Shown in pieces: positions 1 through 6,482 of a stretch of DNA of 9,175 bases. Below the pieces are notes generated by a model, which was not told the DNA's origin, searched no databases, and saw nothing but the letters and a program-made list of their open reading frames with translations. Each line of letters begins with the position of its first letter. Position 1 is the first letter of the stretch. Source of the DNA: Planctomycetaceae bacterium. GTDB lineage: Bacteria; Planctomycetota; Planctomycetia; Planctomycetales; Planctomycetaceae. The stretch spans positions 1 through 9,175 of the forward strand of contig JALQWE010000113.1 of NCBI GenBank assembly GCA_023258825.1, in the 5' to 3' direction. Position numbers and translations under genes: made by a program.

Positions 1-1
1 G

Positions 2-1369
2 GTCTTCAATCTCACGATGACACATGAAAGCAAAGTCTGGCCGACGGGGTGGCAGTCTGTGGTGCGGGACCTGCCTGCAAACGCGAGACAGAACCCCATG
101 CAGATGGAAGTACCACCGATTTATCCGGACACCGCCGCTGTACGTGAGGATCAGGCAAGGCTCAGAGACCTGATTACCGTCATGGATCAGCGCGTGGGAG
201 AGCTGCTGCAGGAGTTGGAGAACGCGGGGGAATCAGAACGGACCATTGTGATGTTCTGGTCGGACCATGGTGACGGACTTCCGCGTGCCAAACGCTGGAC
301 CTATGACTCGGGCACCCGCGTCCCCCTGCTGATGCGGATTCCGGAACGATTTCGACAGCGGACGGGCGCGTTGCAAGCGGGTGTAAAGGATGAGCGGATG
401 GTGAGTCTGCTGGACCTTGGCCCCACGGTGCTGGAGTTGGCCGGAGTATCCCGACCGGACCACATGCAGGGAAAATCGATGTTGGGAGAATCTCAGCACG
501 CGGGTTATCGGTGGATTTACGGAGCGCGTGATCGGCTGGACGAGCGACAGGACATGGTCCGCAGCGTGCGTTCCCGGCAGTACCGATATGTCCGCAATCT
601 GATGCCGTGGTATCCGGCCTTGCAGCACGTCAGCTATGGCGAACAGAACGAAACGATGAAAGCCATGCGTCAGATGCAGGCGGCCGGGACACTTCCGGAC
701 AGCAGTGGGCAATGGTTTGGGCGGAGGGCAGCGGAAGAGCTGTATGATTTGACGGCCGATCCGTGGGAGCAGACGAATCTGGCAGGGCGTGAGGGGATGG
801 GGGCAATACTGGACCAGTTGCGTGGGGAATGCGATCGTTGGCAGGAGTCGGTGCTGGATGTGCATGTGATTCCGGAAGTTCTAATGGACGAGGAAGCACG
901 AGTGTATGGGGGAGTGCGCGGAGAGATTTTCGCAGCGCCGGACGGACGAGTGAGGTGGAAGAGGATTCTGGAAGCTGCGAAAGCCGCGGCGCGGGGCCCC
1001 ATGGACGAGTCCGTAGCGCCGGTCCGGGACGTGGACCGCGTGGTGTACTGGTGGAACCTGCTCGGACGAATTCACGGGGGGAGATTGCAGGAATCGGTGG
1101 ACGACTTCCGGGCCGCCCTTGGGCATTCGGAAGCTGCCATTCGGTTACTGGGAGCGATCGGGCTGGCCCGGGCTGGACAGCTCGACGAGGCGGCTCCTGA
1201 AATTGAGAAGGCCCTGAATTCGTCGGACGCGTTGTTGCGTCAGGCGGCCATGCGGGAAATTGACGAAGCGGGGGTCGAGATCTGTCGGCGATTTGTTCCC
1301 GCAGTGAAGAACGTGGGGAAAGACGAGTATTTCCAGCGGTTACTGGAACACGCTCAAACGCGGTTATGA
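2..1369 (+). CDS. Sulfatase, C-terminal part, with HEAT-like tail (5' end cut by window edge)
   Basis: Hydrolyses a sulfate ester or sulfamate, most likely on a polysaccharide, outside the cytoplasm; substrate not determinable. The reading frame is open from base 2, so the start and the formylglycine Cys motif lie upstream. Seen near the left edge is FNLTMTHES, a typical His-containing core segment. Base 260 onward encodes SDHGDGLPRAKRW: the Asp-His pair is the usual metal-binding site and the following Lys a usual active-site residue. This is followed by TYDSGTRVPLL and a LYDLTADPWEQTNLA segment, both common in bacterial S1 sulfatases related to heparan N-sulfatase. After the sulfatase fold ends (about base 880) roughly 160 residues remain; the last ~100 are alternating short helices rich in Ala and Leu (for example AAIRLLGAIGLARAG), resembling HEAT repeats. 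Family is confident; the HEAT assignment is inference from helix pattern. The gene is separated from nuoI by 216 nt and is probably an independent unit. Confidence 0.93.
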   Translation, partial: VFNLTMTHESKVWPTGWQSVVRDLPANARQNPMQMEVPPIYPDTAAVREDQARLRDLITVMDQRVGELLQELENAGESERTIVMFWSDHGDGLPRAKRWTYDSGTRVPLLMRIPERFRQRTGALQAGVKDERMVSLLDLGPTVLELAGVSRPDHMQGKSMLGESQHAGYRWIYGARDRLDERQDMVRSVRSRQYRYVRNLMPWYPALQHVSYGEQNETMKAMRQMQAAGTLPDSSGQWFGRRAAEELYDLTADPWEQTNLAGREGMGAILDQLRGECDRWQESVLDVHVIPEVLMDEEARVYGGVRGEIFAAPDGRVRWKRILEAAKAAARGPMDESVAPVRDVDRVVYWWNLLGRIHGGRLQESVDDFRAALGHSEAAIRLLGAIGLARAGQLDEAAPEIEKALNSSDALLRQAAMREIDEAGVEICRRFVPAVKNVGKDEYFQRLLEHAQTRL

Positions 1370-1420
1370 ATTGGGCAGGATTTCGTGGAACAGTGAGACG
1401 GGTTGGGCAAACTGCGAAAA

Positions 1421-1440
1421 AGCCGCATGATGCAGCGGTT
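1421..1440 (+). other. Small hairpin after the sulfatase gene
   Basis: AGCCGC (1421-1426) can pair with GCGGTT (1435-1440) around an 8-nt loop, with one G-U pair. It lies about 50 nt after the sulfatase stop. On the plus strand only three T follow; read on the minus strand the stem is followed by CTTTTT-like sequence. It could be a weak terminator, but the stem is short and no strong U tract follows on the transcribed strand. Confidence 0.25.
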
Positions 1441-1487
1441 TCCTGAACATTCGGGGCTTCCCAACGTCAAGAGGGGTGGCTGGCTGG

Positions 1488-1515
1488 TTGCGTCTGGTTG
1501 GCGTAACCCTATAAT
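1488..1515 (+). promoter_or_regulatory. Predicted sigma70-type promoter for nuoI
   Basis: A perfect -10 hexamer TATAAT lies at 1510-1515, with TTGCGT at 1488-1493 as a partial -35 (3 of 6 consensus bases) at 16-nt spacing. Transcription would start near 1522, leaving a leader of about 64 nt before the nuoI start at 1586. It sits in the gene-free stretch just ahead of the complex I cluster, where a promoter is expected. The -10 is seen directly; activity is inference. Confidence 0.5.
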
Positions 1516-1585
1516 CAAAGAAGTTGACTCGACGGCGGGTTCCCTGCGGAACCTGAGGGCTAGATGCGACCGGAGATCGTTCCCG

Positions 1586-2137
1586 ATGTTCATGTGGTTT
1601 CGCAATGTCTGGATGGCAGTCTTTACTGTACTCCAGGGGATGTATGTCACCCTGCTGACGATGTTTCGGACGTACAATCGTCGTTCATTTGCAGAGGTGT
1701 ACGAGTATCCTGAGGTTCCGGTGAAGGTGAAGCCACGTTATCGGGGCTTTCACCGCTTTGACCTGACCACGTGTATTGGCTGCGAGAAATGCGCTGCGGC
1801 CTGCCCGGTGGACTGCATTTACATTGACAAAGAGAAAAGCCCGGTTGGTAAGGGATTCCGGATCAACGGGTTTACGATTGACTACACCAAGTGCATGTTT
1901 TGTGCGTTGTGTGTAGAGCCTTGTCCGGTGGACTGTATTTTCATGGGGTCCAACTACGACCTCAGTTGCTACAGCCGTGACGGGTGCATTGTAGACTACG
2001 CTCGGTTGCCACTGCAGATTGCGTGGGGCAAAGCGACATTGAATCCTGCTGTCGTGGCAGAATCCAAAGTCCTGCACCAACCGGTCTGGGTGAAGGGTGA
2101 GCCAAGTCCGTTTGAATTCGCCGGGGCGGAGCACTAG
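1586..2137 (+). CDS. nuoI: NADH-quinone oxidoreductase subunit I (two 4Fe-4S ferredoxin-like subunit)
   Basis: Complex I subunit carrying iron-sulfur clusters N6a and N6b, which pass electrons along the peripheral arm towards the quinone-reducing site. The 183-residue product shows an N-terminal amphipathic segment (about residues 8-28) as in known NuoI, then two cysteine motifs: CIGCEKCAAACPVDC at 63-77 and CMFCALCVEPCPVDC at 103-117, together providing all eight cluster ligands. Length matches the usual ~180 residues. I chose ATG 1586 because it follows GGAG (1572-1575) at 10 nt and leaves the canonical N-terminus; the frame is open back to 1403 but that stretch holds the predicted promoter. 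ATG 1592 is an alternative. It is the first nuo gene here, 85 nt before the DUF2203 gene. NuoI normally sits after NuoH, so its place before nuoA is unusual compared with the E. coli order. Confidence 0.96.
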   Translation: MFMWFRNVWMAVFTVLQGMYVTLLTMFRTYNRRSFAEVYEYPEVPVKVKPRYRGFHRFDLTTCIGCEKCAAACPVDCIYIDKEKSPVGKGFRINGFTIDYTKCMFCALCVEPCPVDCIFMGSNYDLSCYSRDGCIVDYARLPLQIAWGKATLNPAVVAESKVLHQPVWVKGEPSPFEFAGAEH

Positions 2138-2182
2138 AGCAGATTCGCAGGGTGGTGAGTCGGTGCTTTGAACCTGAACGGC

Positions 2183-2208
2183 TTTTTTTTCACCCTTGAA
2201 CAAGGGTG
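2183..2208 (+). other. T8 tract followed by perfect 7-bp hairpin in the nuoI/DUF2203 gap
   Basis: Eight T (2183-2190) are followed directly by CACCCTT (2191-2197), loop GAAC, and AAGGGTG (2202-2208), a perfect 7-bp stem. The hairpin ends 2 nt before the ribosome-binding site AGGA (2211-2214) of the next gene. The T run precedes the stem on the plus strand, so this is not a normal intrinsic terminator in either direction. It could affect mRNA processing or translation of the DUF2203 gene. Confidence 0.4.
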
Positions 2209-2222
2209 CCAGGAAGTGCAAG

Positions 2223-2672
2223 ATGGTCGCCGTTCTCTCGATCGAAGATGTGAACAATCGTCTGCCGCTGGTGCGGGCGATCATGTCAGACGTGATGGTG
2301 TTGCATCGGGACCTGGAGGTGCGCCGTCAAAGGCTGGAGGCATTGCGGGAACGCTATCCTTCAGCGACATCCGGGGATTCGATCTACGAGCAGGAAGTGG
2401 TCCAGATGGAGCACGAGCTGCAGCGGGACGAGTCTCGGATGGAAGGTTACGAGAAAGAGTTGCGACAGATTGGCGGCAGCCTTGCGGACGTTGATCGCGG
2501 CGCGGTGGACTTTGTGGGTGAGGTTTCGGGCGAACGCGTGAAGTACTGCTGGTGTGTTGGCGAGGCCGAACTGGCCTATTGGCATGGCAGCGTGTGTTCA
2601 GACGCTGAGCGGCGTCCGTTGTTGCATGAGGCAGGGTTTGCGGGTGGTGGTTTGAGTGATCAGGCCTTCTGA
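2223..2672 (+). CDS. DUF2203 family protein
   Basis: Function unknown. The 149-residue product resembles the DUF2203 family: an N-terminal IEDVNNRLPLVRAIMSDV segment, a charged helical middle (about residues 25-85, coiled-coil-like, rich in Glu, Arg and Leu), and a C-terminal part with VDFVGEVSGERVKYCWCVGEAELAYWHG, matching the family's typical end with its conserved Trp, Gly-Glu and Trp-His residues. No signal peptide or membrane segment is visible, so it is probably cytoplasmic. ATG 2223 was chosen because AGGA (2211-2214) stands 8 nt upstream; a TTG at 2196 in the same frame has no comparable site and falls in a hairpin. It lies between nuoI and nuoA with 85 and 97 nt gaps, on the same strand, suggesting co-transcription with complex I genes. 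A role in complex I assembly or control is only a guess from position. Confidence 0.85.
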   Translation: MVAVLSIEDVNNRLPLVRAIMSDVMVLHRDLEVRRQRLEALRERYPSATSGDSIYEQEVVQMEHELQRDESRMEGYEKELRQIGGSLADVDRGAVDFVGEVSGERVKYCWCVGEAELAYWHGSVCSDAERRPLLHEAGFAGGGLSDQAF

Positions 2673-2690
2673 TCTGACGTAGGCTGGCGG

Positions 2691-2715
2691 AGTGACTGGC
2701 ACTGGTGTCAGCACT
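2691..2715 (+). other. Hairpin in the DUF2203/nuoA gap
   Basis: AGTG-A-CTGGCA (2691-2701) pairs with TGTCAG-CACT (2706-2715) around a CTGG loop: ten pairs, one of them G-U, with a single bulged A at 2695. The following bases, about 2719-2732, are rich in G and T but contain no clean U tract. It could be a leaky terminator or a processing and stability element between the DUF2203 gene and nuoA. Confidence 0.35.
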
Positions 2716-2769
2716 GATCGTGGTTTTGGTTCTGAGTGTCGTGGGCCAGAGTTCAGAAAGTGATAGGAA

Positions 2770-3312
2770 ATGACGGATCTCGTTGGTCATTTTTTGATAT
2801 TTGGGATTCTGGCGACGGGCTTTCTGATGGGGCCTTTGGTTGTCGGCCGTTTGTTGCGTCCGCGTCTGCCAACGCCGGAAAAGGACGCGATTTACGAATG
2901 CGGTGAGCCAGCGATTGGTTCCAGCTACATTCAGTTCGACCTTCGGTTCTACGTGGTGGCCTTGTTGTTCATCATTTTCGACGTGGAAGTTGCCTTTTTC
3001 TTCCCGTGGGCATCGGTTTACGGCAGCGTCATGCAACTGGCTGATGTGCGTCTGGACGAGACCGCTCGTCATTTGCTGAGTGCCCGTCTGCTGAGCGTCA
3101 GCCCGGAGAATCTGCCCGCGGCAGAAGTCATCTCGGCTGAGACGGCATTGCAACTGGGTTGGCTGGGTGTGGCAGACATCCTGGTGTTCTTCGGGGTGTT
3201 ACTGGTCGGGTTTGCTTACGTGTGGAAGCGTGGGGACCTCGATTGGATTCGCGCGTTGACGAAAAAGTCTGTGCAGGCAGCTGACCAGTCCGCAGTCGTG
3301 CCGGCTCGGTAA
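2770..3312 (+). CDS. nuoA: NADH-quinone oxidoreductase subunit A, with enlarged loop
   Basis: Membrane subunit of complex I at the junction of the membrane and peripheral arms, close to the quinone chamber. Three membrane helices are visible at about residues 7-27, 58-82 and 131-152. The loop after helix 1 holds YECGEP (42-47) with the conserved Cys44, followed by IQFDLRFYVVALLFIIFDVE (54-73), the family signature with its acidic residues in helix 2. Length is 180 residues, longer than the usual 115-150, because about 45 hydrophilic residues (roughly 84-128) are inserted between helices 2 and 3, plus a C-terminal tail. ATG 2770 is preceded by AGAAAG at 9 nt, and AGGAA directly touches the start. 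nuoC follows after 112 nt; the nuoB expected between them is absent. Confidence 0.96.
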   Translation: MTDLVGHFLIFGILATGFLMGPLVVGRLLRPRLPTPEKDAIYECGEPAIGSSYIQFDLRFYVVALLFIIFDVEVAFFFPWASVYGSVMQLADVRLDETARHLLSARLLSVSPENLPAAEVISAETALQLGWLGVADILVFFGVLLVGFAYVWKRGDLDWIRALTKKSVQAADQSAVVPAR

Positions 3313-3374
3313 GGTTGCTGTGTTTTGATTTTGTCGCTGGCACAGGTCGTTGGTGTAAGAGTTCAGTAACGAAA

Positions 3375-3401
3375 ATGATGCAGTGCTCTGTACTGCGTCA
3401 T
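3375..3401 (+). other. 10-bp hairpin in the nuoA/nuoC gap
   Basis: ATGATGCAGT (3375-3384) pairs with ACTGCGTCAT (3392-3401) around a 7-nt loop, ten continuous pairs with one T-G wobble. It ends 23 nt before the nuoC start and 5 nt before the GGAAGG ribosome-binding candidate. TGGGG rather than T residues follow, so it is unlikely to terminate transcription; an mRNA stability or processing element is more plausible. This is the strongest stem in the cluster. Confidence 0.45.
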
Positions 3402-3424
3402 GGGGTGGAAGGCAGAAAGCAGTC

Positions 3425-3958
3425 ATGAACATCGACCAGATACACGCAGTGCTGCTCGAACGTTTTGGCCAGTCGGTCGTGGGACCGGAACCAAAGCGGG
3501 CCATTGATCCGTGGATCGAGGTGCAGGCGGAATCATTGTTGCAGGTCAGTCGTTTCCTGCACGATGATCCGCGATTGCTGTTCGATCATCTGAACGACTT
3601 GTGCGGTGTGGATTATCTTGAACCGGACGCAAAGAAAGCGGCAAAGTTCGGGCATGAGCCGCATGTGGAAGTGGTTTATCACCTCACAAGCATGACGCAT
3701 CGCCTGCAACTGAAGATCAAGGTCCTGGTGCCACGCTGGAAAGATGGTGTTGCGGGACAACTGCCGGTTGTTCCGTCGGTCAGTTCTGTGTGGGGCATCG
3801 CCAACTGGCACGAGCGTGAGGCGTACGACCTGATGGGGATCGAGTTTTCCGGGCATCCGAATCTTCGCAGGATTCTGTGCCCCGAGGACTGGTCTGGTCA
3901 CGCCTTGCGGAAGGATTACGAGTTCCCTCTGGAATATCACGGCGTTCGTGGAAGATAG
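3425..3958 (+). CDS. nuoC: NADH-quinone oxidoreductase subunit C
   Basis: Peripheral-arm complex I subunit (30-kDa family) that packs against NuoD and NuoI in the quinone module; it binds no cofactor. The 177-residue product shows the family core at residues 46-105 (LCGVDYLE, then VVYHLTSMTHRLQLKIKV) and the signature WHEREAYDLMGIEFSGHP at 128-145, followed by LRRILCPEDWSGHALRKDY. It ends soon after, so it is a stand-alone NuoC and not the NuoCD fusion found in E. coli. ATG 3425 was chosen because the family homology begins here and AGAAAG and GGAAGG lie upstream; the same frame runs back to GTG 3383, but that portion lies in a hairpin and is not family-like. It follows nuoA by 112 nt and precedes nuoD by 213 nt, a wide gap for two subunits that contact each other. 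Confidence 0.96.
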   Translation: MNIDQIHAVLLERFGQSVVGPEPKRAIDPWIEVQAESLLQVSRFLHDDPRLLFDHLNDLCGVDYLEPDAKKAAKFGHEPHVEVVYHLTSMTHRLQLKIKVLVPRWKDGVAGQLPVVPSVSSVWGIANWHEREAYDLMGIEFSGHPNLRRILCPEDWSGHALRKDYEFPLEYHGVRGR

Positions 3959-3969
3959 CCCCCGATAGG

Positions 3970-3989
3970 CTCTCTGGTTTGTCAGGGAG
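3970..3989 (+). other. Short hairpin after nuoC
   Basis: CTCTCTG (3970-3976) pairs with CAGGGAG (3983-3989) around a 6-nt loop, seven pairs with one T-G wobble. It begins 12 nt after the nuoC stop. No T tract follows, so termination would not be of the standard intrinsic kind. The remainder of the 213-nt gap to nuoD contains no ORF I trust; TTGATT at 4069 is a weak -35-like site with no good -10 partner. Confidence 0.3.
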
Positions 3990-4171
3990 AGTGTCGGATG
4001 GTGGTTCCATGCAACTGACAAATTGAATGACAGCGTGGTAGCGGCATCAGCGTCATAGCCAAAGTACTTTGATTCCTGCGGATTAAGTTGGGCTAAACAG
4101 GGTTCGTCAACAGCAGAATCGACCGGGGCGGCAACGAGTCCCGGGAAAGAACAGCAAAGAACGGGTGACAA

Positions 4172-5410
4172 ATGAGTCTGGTGATTGAAGATCCTCGAGT
4201 TGTGGAATTCGACGTTCAGACCGACGAGATGCTGGTGAACATGGGTCCCCAGCATCCCAGTACTCACGGCGTATTGCGACTGTTGCTCCGTACGGACGGT
4301 GAGATCGTCCATGAATGCACTCCGCACATCGGATACCTGCATCGTTGTGCCGAGAAGATCGGCGAGAATCTCAGCCCGCCGCAGTACATCCCCTACACCG
4401 ACCGCATGGACTATCTTGCGGCCATGAATATGAATCTTGGTTTTGCTTTGGCGACCGAGAAACTGATTGGGATGCAGGTCGGTCAGAAGGCGCTGCACCT
4501 GCGAGTGTTGATTGCGGAACTTGGGCGCATCGCCAGCCACCTCGTCGGAATGGGAGCCTATGGGCTCGACCTGGGAACATTCAGTCCATTCCTGTATGCG
4601 TTCCGCGAGCGTGAGATCATTCTGGATCTGTTCGAAGAAGCCTGCGGCGCTCGCCTGACCTGCAGCTATCTGACCATCGGCGGGGCAACACATGACCTGC
4701 CGGAGGAGATTGAAATTCCGGACGGTCTGGCATCCCTGACGGGACGCAAGCCGGGCGAGCGGTATCCGTTCCTTGAAGTTCTTGAGATGTTTTTGCAGTG
4801 GCTGGAACCTCGTATCTGGGAATACCACACACTGCTGACCCGAAATGCGATCTTCATCAAACGCACGGCCGGACTGGGAGTGCTGACTCGTGAGATGGCG
4901 ATCAGCTACGGCTGTACAGGACCGGTTCTGCGTGGAAGTGGAGTCGACTTCGACTTGCGCCGGGACGGTGAATCGATCTACACGCGTATGTACGAAGGCT
5001 ACGAATACGAGATTCCGGTAGCACCATTTGCCGAAGCCCCGCGAGAAGTGATTGTCGGTGACAACTGGTGCCGCTTTTACGTGCGGATGATGGAAGTCGT
5101 TCAGTCAATTCGGCTCGTGCGTCAGGCAATTCCTCGCTACAAGGCGGCAGCGGGCACGCATCGCGAAGGGTTCAAGATGAACACCAAGCTGCCGAAGGAC
5201 GAGGTGTACCTCGAGACGGAATGTCCTCGCGGTCAGATGGGCTTTTACCTTGTCGGCAACGGAGACGCGGCTCCTCTGCGACTGCGTGCCAAGAGCAGCT
5301 GTTTCTGCAATCTTTCGGTGACGGACAAGATCTGCGAAGGCGTGCCTTTGGCGGACATTCCGGCAATCGTCGGATCGCTGGACATTGTGATGGGTGAGAT
5401 TGACCGGTAG
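4172..5410 (+). CDS. nuoD: NADH-quinone oxidoreductase subunit D
   Basis: Large (49-kDa) peripheral subunit of complex I that forms the quinone-binding cavity with NuoB; it descends from the large subunit of NiFe hydrogenases. The 412-residue product has the usual full length. Visible signatures: VNMGPQHPSTHGVLRLLL (22-39), HIGYLHRCAEKIGE (52-65), YTDRMDYLAAM (75-85), RIASHLVGMGAYGLDLG (119-135) and the C-terminal IVGSLDIVMGEIDR (399-412). By spacing, His32 and Tyr81 should match the conserved quinone-contacting His and Tyr of the family (inference). The segment ECPRGQMGFYLVGNGD (350-365) is recognisable, but the following SSCFCNL replaces the more common PPSF-type motif. ATG 4172 follows GGGTGA at about 4 nt. 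The gene closes the nuo group here; no nuoE, F, G or H follows. Confidence 0.97.
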   Translation: MSLVIEDPRVVEFDVQTDEMLVNMGPQHPSTHGVLRLLLRTDGEIVHECTPHIGYLHRCAEKIGENLSPPQYIPYTDRMDYLAAMNMNLGFALATEKLIGMQVGQKALHLRVLIAELGRIASHLVGMGAYGLDLGTFSPFLYAFREREIILDLFEEACGARLTCSYLTIGGATHDLPEEIEIPDGLASLTGRKPGERYPFLEVLEMFLQWLEPRIWEYHTLLTRNAIFIKRTAGLGVLTREMAISYGCTGPVLRGSGVDFDLRRDGESIYTRMYEGYEYEIPVAPFAEAPREVIVGDNWCRFYVRMMEVVQSIRLVRQAIPRYKAAAGTHREGFKMNTKLPKDEVYLETECPRGQMGFYLVGNGDAAPLRLRAKSSCFCNLSVTDKICEGVPLADIPAIVGSLDIVMGEIDR

Positions 5411-5527
5411 AGTGCTGAGAAGTGTTGATCTTCTGGCGGAACTCAGACGAATGCATTGCAGGGTTTGGCCGGCATAAGTTGTTGATTCCTGTTTGAGTGT
5501 TTTCTGAAATCAGAGCGGGTTAGTGTC

Positions 5528-6031
5528 ATGTCTGTGCAGGCGATAGCAGGAGTCAGTCCGACAAAGGAAGCTCGGATTATGACTGAGTTTCCATCGGTTG
5601 GAGCAAGCGCACCGGGACGCTTCATCGGCCAGTTAATGGACAGCATTCCGGTCAAGGTGTGTGGGATCAAGTTTTCCTACCTGTTGTTTGGCCTGCTGCT
5701 CGCTCCGGTGGGCGCTCTGTTGTTTTTTGCACGGTTGCTGGGCTCGCGGTACATCCTGACAAATCGTTCGGTCCAGATCTGGTCGTCATTGGGTAGCCAA
5801 CGGACTAATTCCGTGGATTTGGCAGAAATCGAAACCGTGGAACTCGATCAGCAGGCAGGACAGGCATTCTTCCGTGCCTCTGACATTCGCCTGAAGGCAA
5901 AGAACGGTCAGACTTTGCTGCGTTTGGCGGGGGTTGCCGATGCAGGAGCGTTTCGCAGCAATATCGAGCGAGCCGTGCAGGCGCGACGCCTCGTTCAGGC
6001 CTCACTAGCCACCATTAACGCCCGGAAGTAA
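5528..6031 (+). CDS. Membrane-anchored PH-domain-like protein
   Basis: Unknown function. The 167-residue product has one strongly hydrophobic segment at about 47-70 (FSYLLFGLLLAPVGALLFFARLL) followed by a region typical of bacterial pleckstrin-homology-like proteins: YILTNRSVQIWSSLG (75-89), a SVDLAEIETVEL strand (95-106), DIRLKAKNG (119-127) and a terminal helix with FRSNIERAVQAR (142-153). The YILTNRSV pattern is the hallmark seen in bPH_2/YdbS-type domains; such proteins are usually held at the inner membrane. Two starts are possible: ATG 5528, used here because KEARIMTEFPS looks like a continuous strand, or ATG 5579, which has a better ribosome-binding site (AGGAAG at 5565-5570, 8 nt upstream) and would give 150 residues. 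It follows nuoD by 117 nt and may be co-transcribed, but no functional link to complex I is known. Confidence 0.8.
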   Translation: MSVQAIAGVSPTKEARIMTEFPSVGASAPGRFIGQLMDSIPVKVCGIKFSYLLFGLLLAPVGALLFFARLLGSRYILTNRSVQIWSSLGSQRTNSVDLAEIETVELDQQAGQAFFRASDIRLKAKNGQTLLRLAGVADAGAFRSNIERAVQARRLVQASLATINARK

Positions 6032-6482
6032 TCGGCACCATACAGCGGCCTTCAGTCTGGGCGATTTCGGCCAACGTGTGTTGGCGGGTTCTGAACCTGG
6101 CTTCTGCAAACTCACTGGGACAGTGATCAACCTACGGTGCTCTTCGACGACGGGTCGTCTGGCGTGAGGCCCCTGACGTTCTATGCGTAGCCTCAGGTCA
6201 CTCAACGCATGGGAATAGATCGAGCATCTGCACCGCGGTGAGGTAGGGAAAGCAAAGCGATGTGAAACTGGTTGGTCATAGTGCGACGTCCTGACGAACC
6301 CCCTCTCTGCGACACGTCGCTGCAGAATTCAGCAAACACTCGCTTGTTCTAGATCGCTCTCCCAACGCTCCCGGAACTCTGATACGGTCATGGTCTCGCC
6401 CCACAAGGGCCCAAAGCTCAGGCAAATGCTCGTGGCAACAGAGTCGCGCCGTAGACCACAGGAATTGTGTTGAGGTCGAATC
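6032..6482 (+). other. 451-nt gap without a recognised gene
   Basis: Between the PH-like gene and the LysE-type gene no ORF with family resemblance was seen. A 66-codon minus-strand frame (6005-6205) overlaps the PH-like gene and reads as low-quality, Pro- and Arg-rich sequence. Minor dyads exist: GACGA/TCGTC around CGGG near 6146-6160, and ATGCGT/ACGCAT near 6183-6210. The region probably holds the LysE promoter, but I could not identify a convincing -35/-10 pair. Confidence 0.5.

Noticed and set aside
1403..1585. Longer NuoI starting at 1403
   Set aside because: The extra 61 residues are not NuoI-like and cover a perfect TATAAT promoter element; the canonical N-terminus begins at 1586.
2281..3153. 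290-codon minus-strand frame opposite the DUF2203 gene and nuoA
   Set aside because: Translation is Arg/Gln/Pro-rich and unlike any family; the plus strand carries confident genes.
3533..4828. 431-codon open frame on the minus strand across nuoC, the gap and nuoD
   Set aside because: It is antisense to two clearly recognised genes, its translation shows no family features, and open antisense frames are common opposite GC-biased codons.
4069..5491. Shared TTGATTCCTG upstream of nuoD (4069-4078) and upstream of the PH-like gene (5482-5491), considered as a common regulatory site
   Set aside because: A 10-base match is expected many times by chance in a window of this length, and no second element is shared.
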